Source of the DNA: Acidobacteria bacterium bin61
GTDB taxonomy: Bacteria; Acidobacteriota; Vicinamibacteria; Marinacidobacterales; Marinacidobacteraceae
DNA length: 38,926 nt
Reading direction: 5' to 3'
Assembly (NCBI GenBank): GCA_002238705.1
Contig: MPMW01000013.1
Location: 1 to 38,926 of the forward strand
Part shown: in pieces, positions 31,706 through 38,926 of the stretch
Position numbering within the stretch: position 1 is the first letter of the stretch
Layout of the letters: each line of letters starts with the position of its first letter
The notes under the pieces: model-generated
Database searches by the model: none
Seen by the model: the letters and a program-made list of their open reading frames with translations, nothing else
Told to the model about the DNA's origin: nothing
Made by a program: the position numbers and the translations under genes

Positions 31706-34700
31706 CTACGCGGCCGGTGGCGGCGTTCCGGCGCGCTCGTAGGCCAGCCCGAACGACCGCTCGCTCATCCATTGCCGGAAGCCGGGGTTGTCCATGAACT
31801 GCTTGAACAGTTCGGTGTCGTCCTTCATCAGGGAGGTCATGACCCGCAGCAGCGCCTTGTCGTGTTCGATCCGGGCGTTCTGCTTGTCCGAGTTCTGACG
31901 GGCGTTCCGGAATGCGGCGTCCGCGGCCACCCGCGCCGGGATGGTCTCGACGATCAGGTGCTGGACCCGGTCGGCGTCGTCCCACTGGATGCCGCCGAAC
32001 AGGTCGTTGAACTCCCGGAGGATGTTCGAGAGCCGGTCCAGTGCCGGTTCGGGAAGGTGGCCGCCTCCGCTCGTGGGCACGGGATCGATCTCGGCATCCT
32101 CGTCGGGCAGCAGGATCTTCTGCATCTCCCGTTTCTCCACGCGGTAGCTTTCCATGTCGATGGCGTCGAGGATCCCGCGCGAAAGGTCGTCCTCCGCCGG
32201 CGCGGGCAGCTTCGGGATCAGGAAGTTCAGGAAGATGGAGCGCTTCTCCCACCCGGCATTACCGAAGGGCAGGATGGAGGACAGGAACGCGTGGGTGCGC
32301 ACGAAACCCTTGGCGTTGCCCTTGAACTCCACCTGCTGATCCTCGTCCAACTCCGCCCGATAGACGGCTACGCAGGCATCGAGGATCGGATCCAGCCGGT
32401 CCCGTTCGTCCCCGTTCAGGTAGCGCTCCACGAACTTATCCACCTGCTCGGGCGAATACACCTGGGCGCCCTCGAGGTCCGCTTGCAGGTCGTGGAGCCG
32501 GTCGGGGTCGGTTTCGTCAGCCAAGATCGTCGTTTGGTAGAAGTCCGCGAAGGACTCGCGGATGGTGTCCGCATCGTTGAGGAAATCCAGCACAAAGACA
32601 TCGTGCTTCCCGGCGCGGGCGCGGTTGAGCCGCGAGAGGGTCTGCACCGCGCGGATCCCCGAGAGGGTCTTGTCCACGTACATGGTGTGGAGCAGCGGCT
32701 CGTCATACCCGGTCTGGAACTTGTCCGCGCAGACCAGGAAGCGGTAGGGCTCTTCGCGGATCTTCCGGGCGATCCGGTTCGACGGAAAGCCGTTCAGGGA
32801 AGCCTCGCTCACCGTCTTGCCGCCGAACTCGAAATCGCCCGAGAAGGCGACGATGGCCTGGTAGCGGCTCTTTCGTGCCTTCAGGTAGTCGCGGATCGCG
32901 TGGAAATAGCGAATCGCCCGCTCCACCCCGCCCGTGACCACCATCGCCCGCGCTTCACCGCCCAGCTTGCCCAGGGCGAGCACCTGGTCGTGGAAGTGGT
33001 CCACCATGATCTCCGCCTTGAGGCGGATCGCGTGCTCGTGGCCCTCGACGAAGCGGCGGAGCTTCTTGTGCGCCTTCTTCACGTCGAACTCCGGATCTTC
33101 CTCGACGGTCTTCGCCAGCTTGTAGTAGCTGTTGATCGGCGTGTAATGCGCGAGCACGTCCAGGATGAAGCGCTCCTGGATGGCCTGCTTCATCGTGTAG
33201 CTGTGGAAGGGGCGGTGCTTTACCGCCCCGCCGGGCTGTGGGTCCGGGTCGCCGAAGATCTCCAGCGTCTTGTTCTTTGGGGTGGCGGTGAAGGCGAAGT
33301 AGCTGGCGTTCGGGAGTAGTCTGCGCGACTCCATGAGGCGGTTGATCTTGTCTTCGGTGATCTCGTTTTCTTCTTCCGGGCCGGCCTCCGAGAGGGAGCG
33401 GGTCATGGCCGCCGCGGTCCGGCCCCCCTGGCTCGAATGGGGCTCGTCAATGATGATCGCGAAGCGCCGTCCCCGCGGCTCGTCGCCGATCTCGTCGAGG
33501 ATGAAGGGGAACTTCTGGACCGTGGAGATGACGATCTTCTTGCCGGACTCGAGGAACCGCCGCAGATCGCCAGCGTTCTTGGCGTGCCCGACGGTGGCGC
33601 TGACCTGGGCGTACCGCCGGATCGTGTCGCGGATCTGAGTGTCCAGGATCCGCCGGTCGGTAACTACGACTATGGAGTCGAAGATCGGCCCGTCGTCGCC
33701 GGCGAGGCCGATGAGCTGGTGGGCGAGCCACGCGATGGAGTTGCTCTTGCCGCTCCCCGCCGAGTGCTGGATCAGATAGCGCCGGCCAGCGCCGTGTTCG
33801 GCGGCGTCGGCCAGCAGGCGCCGAACGACGTCGAGTTGGTGGTACCGCGGCCAGATCGGCTCCTTCCGTTTCTTCCCGGTCGTTTCATCCTTTGACGTGA
33901 CGAGCTGGGCGTAGTTCTCGAGGATGTTCGCCAGGCTGGCGCGGGTGAGGACCTCGCACCACAGATAGCCGGTCTTGATGCCCGCCGGGTGGGGCGGGTT
34001 CCCCGCGCCGTCGTTCCACCCGCGGTTGAACGGGAGGAACCGCGACGCCTTCCCCTTGAGCTCCGTGCAGAAGCGCGCCTCACCCTCGTCCACCGCGAAG
34101 TGCGCCACGCAGCGGCCGCACTCGAAGAGCTTCTCGCGGGGGCTGCGGTCCTTCCGGTACTGCCAGACCGCGTCGTCCACCGTCTGCTTGGTGAGGTTGT
34201 TCTTGAGCTCGAAGGTGATGACCGGAAGCCCGTTGATGAACAGCGCAATGTCGAGCGCCCGGCGTGTCTCGTCTTTGCTGTAGCGAAGCTGGCGGGTGAC
34301 GGTGAACCGGTTCGCGGCGAAGCTTTCCCGGGCCTTCGGATTCTCCGCCGACGGCGTGCCGTAGAAGAGGTCGAGGGCGTGTGCGCCGTGTTTGATGCCG
34401 TGGCGCAGCACCTCGACAATGCCGCGTTTCGAGATTTCCCCTTGGAGGCGGGCCAGGAAGCGGCGTCGGGCGGGACCGTCTCCCGAGAGGTCCAGCGATT
34501 CGGCGACACGGGGCTGCGTCGCGCGGAGGAAGGCGCCGAGTTGCGCGAGATCCACGCAGTACTCCCGGTCGTAGTCGCGCGGGGTGCCGCAGGCCCAGCC
34601 GACTCCGCCGTAGCCGGCGGGGGGCTCGGCGACCGCGTCCGCGGTGGCCGGATCGCAGGGCCGGCCGGTCAGTGCCTGGCAGATCAGGCTCTCGAGTTCG

Positions 34701-34723
34701 CGCTCGGTCGTGTCGGTGGTCAT
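31706..34723 (-). CDS. hsdR: type I restriction enzyme subunit R
   Basis: 1,005 aa. The N-terminal nuclease has D158 (ALDIALFINGLPVITFELKN) and E172-x-K174, the PD-(D/E)xK core, followed by NLTKQTVDDAVWQYR. A SF2 helicase follows: Walker A HSAGSGKS (320-327), DEPH (426-429) in place of DEAH, FAFTATP, and a motif VI region QTLSRLNR. HsdR translocates DNA and cuts far from the target. Start ATG 34723 overlaps the hsdS TGA (ATGA). A normal partner HsdM is not encoded in this operon. Length and motifs look intact. Confidence 0.93.
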   Translation of the reverse strand: MTTDTTERELESLICQALTGRPCDPATADAVAEPPAGYGGVGWACGTPRDYDREYCVDLAQLGAFLRATQPRVAESLDLSGDGPARRRFLARLQGEISKRGIVEVLRHGIKHGAHALDLFYGTPSAENPKARESFAANRFTVTRQLRYSKDETRRALDIALFINGLPVITFELKNNLTKQTVDDAVWQYRKDRSPREKLFECGRCVAHFAVDEGEARFCTELKGKASRFLPFNRGWNDGAGNPPHPAGIKTGYLWCEVLTRASLANILENYAQLVTSKDETTGKKRKEPIWPRYHQLDVVRRLLADAAEHGAGRRYLIQHSAGSGKSNSIAWLAHQLIGLAGDDGPIFDSIVVVTDRRILDTQIRDTIRRYAQVSATVGHAKNAGDLRRFLESGKKIVISTVQKFPFILDEIGDEPRGRRFAIIIDEPHSSQGGRTAAAMTRSLSEAGPEEENEITEDKINRLMESRRLLPNASYFAFTATPKNKTLEIFGDPDPQPGGAVKHRPFHSYTMKQAIQERFILDVLAHYTPINSYYKLAKTVEEDPEFDVKKAHKKLRRFVEGHEHAIRLKAEIMVDHFHDQVLALGKLGGEARAMVVTGGVERAIRYFHAIRDYLKARKSRYQAIVAFSGDFEFGGKTVSEASLNGFPSNRIARKIREEPYRFLVCADKFQTGYDEPLLHTMYVDKTLSGIRAVQTLSRLNRARAGKHDVFVLDFLNDADTIRESFADFYQTTILADETDPDRLHDLQADLEGAQVYSPEQVDKFVERYLNGDERDRLDPILDACVAVYRAELDEDQQVEFKGNAKGFVRTHAFLSSILPFGNAGWEKRSIFLNFLIPKLPAPAEDDLSRGILDAIDMESYRVEKREMQKILLPDEDAEIDPVPTSGGGHLPEPALDRLSNILREFNDLFGGIQWDDADRVQHLIVETIPARVAADAAFRNARQNSDKQNARIEHDKALLRVMTSLMKDDTELFKQFMDNPGFRQWMSERSFGLAYERAGTPPPAA

Positions 34724-36003
34724 ACCGGGGCGGTATCGGGGAGTGCGGCGGCCGCCTCGCGCACGTCGAGTTTGCCGGTAACTACGTCCGCGATCAGCCG
34801 GGTGCGGTATTCCCGAAGGAGGCAGATTCCATAGCGGACGTTGTCCAGACGCTTATCCATTCTGGCAGCGTAGGCATCTAGAAAGTTCGCAATGCTGGAC
34901 TGGTCAGCCGGGCTTGGAACTGCGACTGGGAATCCCCTCAACCGCGGTAATCGTAGGGAGTCAACAGTTGATTTTGCCGTTCCCTGCATTACCTCAAAGC
35001 GCAGCGACGCCCTAATGTAGTGGAAGAAATACCTGCCAAGTACGTCCCCGAAGTCACTGAATTTATATACACGCTGATGGAAGTCAAACTTACCCTTGGC
35101 GTAGTGAAAAACTCTTCCAACGCCGACGCCATCTCCGGCCGTTAGGACCGCTTCACCGTCGAAGGACCAAGAGTTAATTCTCTCTACGGTTTGGGAACGA
35201 ACAAAGAAAGGATACGTACCTTCGTCATGTCTATCGACTGTATCCCTTCCACCGGTAGTTACGCTGGCAAGCGTGCGGAGCCTCCTTACGCCCCAATGCG
35301 CCGGCACACGCCCGAACCATGCTACGCCGGATTGCTTGTATGCCGGATAGGGCTTCCCTGTCCGGACGTCGATTTGGCCGGTGACGGCTTGGTGGATGAT
35401 GGCCTTCTTCTGCTCCTCCAGCAGCGCGATGCGCTTCTCCTTCGCCGTGATGGTGCGCTGAATCCGCCGGTCAACGTGGTCGAGGAACCGAGCGATGGCC
35501 TCCTGTTCTGTCAGCGGAGGGCAGGGTAACGGGGACCGAGAGAGCTTTGCATAGTCAATACTCTGACCCTGACGGATGCCAGTGACGAAAAGGCGCAAAT
35601 TGTCAATGTACGGCTTCGATTTGAATACAAGGGAAAGATATGCGCGGTTTCTTTCGTCACGAGGATAGAGGACCGTGTAAGCCGGACTGATTATTCCCTG
35701 GTGTCGCGCGCATTCGAGGCCTCCCTGAAAGGAGCGGAGGCTGATAACAAAATCACCCTTATGTACCAGTTTGAGCAGATGTAAGTCTCTCAGGGCGAGA
35801 ACAGTGCGATTCTCGTAGTGTTCTTTGCGGACAACGCCTCTCGTTTGCGTGGCCGCCAGCAGAGGCTGGTTGGGAAACCCCTTTGAGCTTCGTTCCAGGA
35901 GGACCGTCTTCGTCCGTCGGAGAGTCCAATGGGTCGGCAGATCGCCAAGCCACTCCACACCCGAATCCTGGTAGGACGGGTACGGGCGCAAGCCGGCGAT
36001 CAC
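34720..36003 (-). CDS. hsdS: type I restriction enzyme specificity subunit S
   Basis: 427 aa, start GTG 36003 overlapping the upstream TGA (GTGA). Two target-recognition halves are visible: each begins with YP-x(3)-SGVEWLG or SGVAWFG (about residues 8-20 and 218-232) and ends in a helical spacer (PPLTEQEAIARFLDHVDRRI at about 160-180; PSPADQSSIANFLDAYAARM at about 370-390). These are the usual internal repeats that dock two HsdM subunits. AT-richer sequence within the gene (34.85-35.8 kb) than in its neighbours hints that it was acquired or shuffled, as is common for S subunits. Confidence 0.92.
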   Translation of the reverse strand: MIAGLRPYPSYQDSGVEWLGDLPTHWTLRRTKTVLLERSSKGFPNQPLLAATQTRGVVRKEHYENRTVLALRDLHLLKLVHKGDFVISLRSFQGGLECARHQGIISPAYTVLYPRDERNRAYLSLVFKSKPYIDNLRLFVTGIRQGQSIDYAKLSRSPLPCPPLTEQEAIARFLDHVDRRIQRTITAKEKRIALLEEQKKAIIHQAVTGQIDVRTGKPYPAYKQSGVAWFGRVPAHWGVRRLRTLASVTTGGRDTVDRHDEGTYPFFVRSQTVERINSWSFDGEAVLTAGDGVGVGRVFHYAKGKFDFHQRVYKFSDFGDVLGRYFFHYIRASLRFEVMQGTAKSTVDSLRLPRLRGFPVAVPSPADQSSIANFLDAYAARMDKRLDNVRYGICLLREYRTRLIADVVTGKLDVREAAAALPDTAPV

Positions 36004-38105
36004 GCTTCCGACTCTCCGTTGCCCATCTGCCTCTCGAAGGCCTGCCGCACCAGGCCGATGACATAGGGGAGGTCCTGCACATCGGCTATGGCGACTTCCA
36101 CATCGCCGTTACCCCACCGGCCTAGATTCGTCACATCCTTGGCGATTCCCCTTGGGTCATGCAACTCGTGGAACTTCATGTTGAGAGTGAGAATCAGGCG
36201 GCTCCGCAGAGGCACCACGTCCACGAAGTTCGTTTCGGCCTTGTAGGCGATGTAGTGCTTCAGGATTGTCTCGTTGACACACGAGTTGAGCGACAGCACG
36301 CGCATGCGGAAGTCGTCGAACAGGGGGCGCATGGGGCTCCCGGCGTCGAGTTGCGGATGGTCAGCGAGGGTGTACCCGGGAGACTGCGCGACCTTCTGCT
36401 GAAAGGTCTCAAGGACTGGAGCCGAAAGTGAGGGAGCGGGCCAGACGGTCACCGCACGATCGGCCAGATCCTCCGCCCGCGACTGAATGGCGGCGGCGTC
36501 CCAGGTGTCAGCGGCGCCCACGCTCGCGTTGAGCCGTAGCGGACTCTCCCTGAAGCCCCCTTCCATATCGCGTTTCTCTCGAAAGGGCCTGTCGCTGTAT
36601 TCGGCGTTGTAGCCAGTCAAGGTCAGGTTCCCAAGTGTATGTAGCCGAGTCTCTTGCACGTGCCGCCAGTCAGTGCCGAGCGCCTCTCGCCAGTCTGCGG
36701 AGAGACTCTCGTTCTGCGGCATGATGTGTTCGACGGTGTACTCGGCCACTTCCACCCTTTCTTTCCGCCCGTGATTCTCGATGCGGCGAAGCCAGTAACT
36801 CCTGCTCCGGAAGTTGTAAAGGTCTCGCTTGCAGAGTTCGCGCTTGAACTCCGAATCACCCGGGAAGCGGCGATACGAGGGCATGGTCAGAAAGTGTGCC
36901 TGGATGCTCTCCAGATAGCGATCCTTGTGCAGCTCCCGGCCGAACGTCGCGAACGTCTTGTTGAGTGAGTTGGTGGGGATCGCGCAAACTGCCCTACGGA
37001 AAACGTACGCCTCGATCAAACGCACCGCGCGGACGAAGTCTGCCGCTGCGATCGTGCCCTGCGCATAGTCGGCGTAGAGTTCTAGGAGAAGGGGATATGC
37101 GACGTCCACACGGAGTTCCCGGAGGTCGTGGAACGCCTCTTCCAGACTCTTGTCGTGCTCCTTTCCGAGCGCCATGGCGCAGTAATAGGCGGCGTAGTCG
37201 CGGATGTCGGCGACGAGGTGCTCAATGCCCTCGGCCTCCATCGCCGGCGTACGAACAAAGCCCTTGAACGCCTCATAGACCCCCCGGAGCTTGGGAATCT
37301 CTCCCGTCTTGACCGTCAGGTAGTGGCGCATGAAGCCGTCGAAGTGCGTGCCGTACGCCTCCTGTCCGAAGGCCACCTCCATCGGCCGCCAGTACTCCTC
37401 GTAGAGCCGCCTCTGTAGCTCCGGTTCCAAACCCATGAGGACGAAGTTGCGAATCAGGTCGGCCTGCGTAAGTTCGCGTCCCGTTGAGTTCATGCTCTCG
37501 AAGATGAGCTGCGGGTTGTCGTGATTTCGCTCAAGTGAGATGTCCACGATCAGGAGCTTGGCCAAACCCTTACAGACCGCCGTCAGATCGGTGTTGCCGT
37601 CTTGAAGGCGTTCCTCGAAGAACGCGAAGTTGTCCGTTATGCGGCGCGACAGATCCGATGACTGGGGTTTCCGTTGCAGGATGGCAAGCAGGCTCTGCTT
37701 GTCCGTTTGCGTGAGCAGAAGCTTGAAGCGCCGCTCAGCCTTTGCCAGCGGGTTCAGAAGGTAGTAGGTACGAATGTGTTCCGCCGAGAACTCGTCCAAT
37801 GGTTCGTCCTCCCCGACGCGCCTGGCGAGAGCTTCGAGGAGGAGCATCACCGTCGTCAGTCGTTGCTGTCCGTCAATGACCAACAACTGCGACCTTTGAG
37901 CGACCTGATAGAGGCCCGCCTGGATATACACAATCGAGCCAACGAAGTGGGCGGAGACAGCGTCGTCACTGCCCGTCCGCACGATGTCTTCCCAGAGCTT
38001 CTGGCACTCTCGCCTGGTCCAACTGTAGGTTCTCTGATAGATGGGGATCACGAACTGCGGCGACTGTCGCAGGAAGTCGAGAAGCTGGGTCTCCGTGGCC
38101 TTCAT
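36000..38105 (-). CDS. DUF262/DUF1524/DUF5655 protein (GmrSD-type restriction)
   Basis: 701 aa. DUF262 (GmrS-like nucleotide-binding) at the N-terminus: IPIYQRTYSWTRRECQKLW (20-38), VIDGQQRLTT (76-85) and FESMNSTGRELTQADLIRNF (202-221). A DUF1524 HNH-type nuclease follows: YTVEHIMPQ (456-464), HTLGNLTLTGYN (489-500). The C-terminal domain (about 600-693; ILKHYIAYKAETNFVDVVPL) matches DUF5655. The architecture resembles GmrSD/BrxU-type enzymes that cut modified phage DNA. It is the first gene of the operon with hsdS and hsdR, overlapping hsdS by 4 bases. ATG at 38105. Confidence 0.92.
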   Translation of the reverse strand: MKATETQLLDFLRQSPQFVIPIYQRTYSWTRRECQKLWEDIVRTGSDDAVSAHFVGSIVYIQAGLYQVAQRSQLLVIDGQQRLTTVMLLLEALARRVGEDEPLDEFSAEHIRTYYLLNPLAKAERRFKLLLTQTDKQSLLAILQRKPQSSDLSRRITDNFAFFEERLQDGNTDLTAVCKGLAKLLIVDISLERNHDNPQLIFESMNSTGRELTQADLIRNFVLMGLEPELQRRLYEEYWRPMEVAFGQEAYGTHFDGFMRHYLTVKTGEIPKLRGVYEAFKGFVRTPAMEAEGIEHLVADIRDYAAYYCAMALGKEHDKSLEEAFHDLRELRVDVAYPLLLELYADYAQGTIAAADFVRAVRLIEAYVFRRAVCAIPTNSLNKTFATFGRELHKDRYLESIQAHFLTMPSYRRFPGDSEFKRELCKRDLYNFRSRSYWLRRIENHGRKERVEVAEYTVEHIMPQNESLSADWREALGTDWRHVQETRLHTLGNLTLTGYNAEYSDRPFREKRDMEGGFRESPLRLNASVGAADTWDAAAIQSRAEDLADRAVTVWPAPSLSAPVLETFQQKVAQSPGYTLADHPQLDAGSPMRPLFDDFRMRVLSLNSCVNETILKHYIAYKAETNFVDVVPLRSRLILTLNMKFHELHDPRGIAKDVTNLGRWGNGDVEVAIADVQDLPYVIGLVRQAFERQMGNGESEA

Positions 38106-38547
38106 GGCGGGCTGTCTCCAAGCATCTCAGCTCCGAGATGGTCTCGCCGGGAATCTTCGATGCTCTCGTTGAGGGTCCGGGAGAACGGCTCCCCCGACGT
38201 TGCGGCGGATTCCCTCGACCGAATCGCCCTGTGCGGGGATGCCGTACCCACGTACCGTGGCCGAATGGCCGCCGTCCATCTCGTCTTCGCTGACGTCAAG
38301 AATGATCTCGGGAATGTTGTCGGTTCCGGGCGAATGTCGGGGCAGGGTAGCCGATGCGCCGGTTCCCCTTACTGGGGGACAAACGCGCCTATGCCCGTTC
38401 GGCGCTTCCGGCTGGTTCTCCGTCGGCAGGCGCCCATGATCGCACCGATCCTCATCGGTTCCATGGCTGTATCGCGTCCATGCGAGTGCTCCGAGTCGCC
38501 GGTCGGCACTCCCCGCCGCCGATCCCGTTGCTACCCTTGGCGACGCG
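38106..38547. other. divergent gap containing a hicB remnant
   Basis: It lies between the DUF262 operon (minus) and a plus-strand coiled-coil gene. No intact gene; one remnant is listed separately. No clear promoter in either direction. Confidence 0.5.
38184..38324 (-). pseudogene. HicB-type antitoxin remnant
   Basis: Minus strand reads NIPEIILDVSEDEMDGGHSA, TVRGYGIPAQGDSVEGIRRN and VGGAV. This matches the HicB-type antitoxin opening (IPEII-x-VSEDE-DGG, G-GI-TQGD-EEIR-NV-EAV). No start codon lies just upstream, and the expected FD/E-rich C-terminus is replaced by unrelated sequence. It is a decayed toxin-antitoxin relic upstream of the defence operon, with no toxin partner. Confidence 0.65.
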
Positions 38548-38926
38548 ATGTCCCGCCGCCGCGCCGACACCCCGACCCCCACCGAGATCTGGCGGATCCT
38601 GCGCGGTATCGCCCGCGACGAGCGCATCGCCCGGCGGCGCAACCGCGCCCTCGAACGGCGCTTCCGGCGCGAGCGCGAGGCCCGGGAGCGGGCGGCGGCA
38701 GCACTGGAGCAGCGGCTCCGGGAGGAGGAGGCCGAGCGGGACCGGAAGCTGGAGGAGAAACTGAACCGGATCGCCGGTGACGGCGACGCCCGCTGGGGGC
38801 AGCTCATGGAGGCGCTGGTGGGCGGGGACCTGGTGAAGCTGCTGCGGGACGCCGGCGTGGACGTCGAAGTGCTGGGTCGGCGGATAAGCAGCCAGAACCG
38901 GGAGGGGGTGTGGCGGGAGTACGACC
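38548..38926 (+). CDS. coiled-coil protein resembling DUF3782 nuclease-like family, cut by window end
   Basis: ATG at 38548; 126 codons are visible before the window ends. Residues 30-80 are a highly charged helix (RRRNRALERRFRREREARER and EEEAERDRKLEEKLNR), typical of a coiled coil. Then comes WGQLMEALVGGDLVKLLRDAG and VDVEVLGRRIS, like the start of the DUF3782-type endonuclease-fold proteins (W-x-L-ME-x-LV-x-GD). The catalytic part would lie past the window end, so nuclease activity is only predicted. It is divergent from the DUF262-hsdS-hsdR operon, and no Shine-Dalgarno is obvious. Confidence 0.7.
   Translation, partial: MSRRRADTPTPTEIWRILRGIARDERIARRRNRALERRFRREREARERAAAALEQRLREEEAERDRKLEEKLNRIAGDGDARWGQLMEALVGGDLVKLLRDAGVDVEVLGRRISSQNREGVWREYD

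Noticed and set aside
1-38926. CRISPR arrays
   Set aside because: No regularly spaced direct repeats of 20-40 bases with unique spacers were seen; repeats found are inverted or dispersed.
1-38926. tRNA or rRNA genes
   Set aside because: No cloverleaf with a conserved GGTTCGAAxCC arm and no rRNA signature was found, including next to the integrase relic.

Overview
The window is high-GC bacterial DNA carrying densely packed single-copy housekeeping genes mixed with accessory islands. An FtsX/MacB-type orphan permease of the ADOP style, a large DUF5916 outer-membrane protein, and extracellular LRR, ankyrin, PEGA and FHA proteins suggest a Gemmatimonadota-like (or related FCB/Acidobacteria-like) lineage. 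That placement is an inference from gene content, not from a marker phylogeny.

Layout. 1-2.65 kb: a DUF3800 protein, then a 1,447-bp IS4-family element (907-2353) flanked by exact 12-bp direct repeats; its transposase is frameshifted at a C6 run. 2.65-8.9 kb: a tightly coupled RNA-metabolism and signalling operon, phoH - 7TM-HD phosphodiesterase (pgpH-like) - ybeY - corC-like CBS protein - era. 9.4-12.4 kb: a divergent pair, an LRR lipoprotein and a metzincin-type metalloprotease. 12.6-13.1 kb: a nucleoside 2-deoxyribosyltransferase-like gene. 13.1-13.9 kb: no intact gene, but frameshifted coding remnants and dense hairpins. 13.9-17.1 kb: an ADOP permease and a membrane-anchored ankyrin protein (minus strand). 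17.1-18.6 kb: a small-element nest with an IS66-type MITE (27-bp inverted ends, 8-bp duplication), a structured repeat (copy A) and a small two-helix membrane protein. 18.6-21 kb: a DUF5916 protein read from a TTG start. 21.0-21.6 kb: a decayed tyrosine-recombinase fragment and two long hairpins directly upstream of the rpsP-rimM-trmD-rplS operon (21.6-24.0 kb). A second structured repeat (copy B) abuts the rplS stop codon. 24.4-31.7 kb: a same-strand run of six genes: ThiE/TenI-like, TPR/NHL-like, PEGA-PDZ, FHA-TM, LD-carboxypeptidase and Mpl ligase. 31.7-38.9 kb: a defence island on the minus strand, DUF262/DUF1524/DUF5655 (GmrSD-like) - hsdS - hsdR with 4-bp start/stop overlaps and no hsdM, plus a hicB remnant and a divergent coiled-coil protein cut by the window end.

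How the genes work together. PhoH, YbeY and Era act in rRNA processing and ribosome assembly, and the second operon (S16, RimM, TrmD, L19) adds 30S maturation and tRNA m1G37 methylation. LdcA and Mpl are successive steps of murein peptide recycling: tetrapeptide to tripeptide, then tripeptide onto UDP-MurNAc.

Most interesting features. (1) A GmrSD-like/HsdS/HsdR operon with no methyltransferase gene. (2) Two dispersed palindromic elements with shared inverted ends whose stems differ by compensating base changes and which sit at gene 3' ends; a related palindrome has become the coding tail of the pgpH-like gene. (3) A hairpin pair with a common loop and compensating stem changes, shared between the IS66-type MITE and the 13.6-kb gene-free region.
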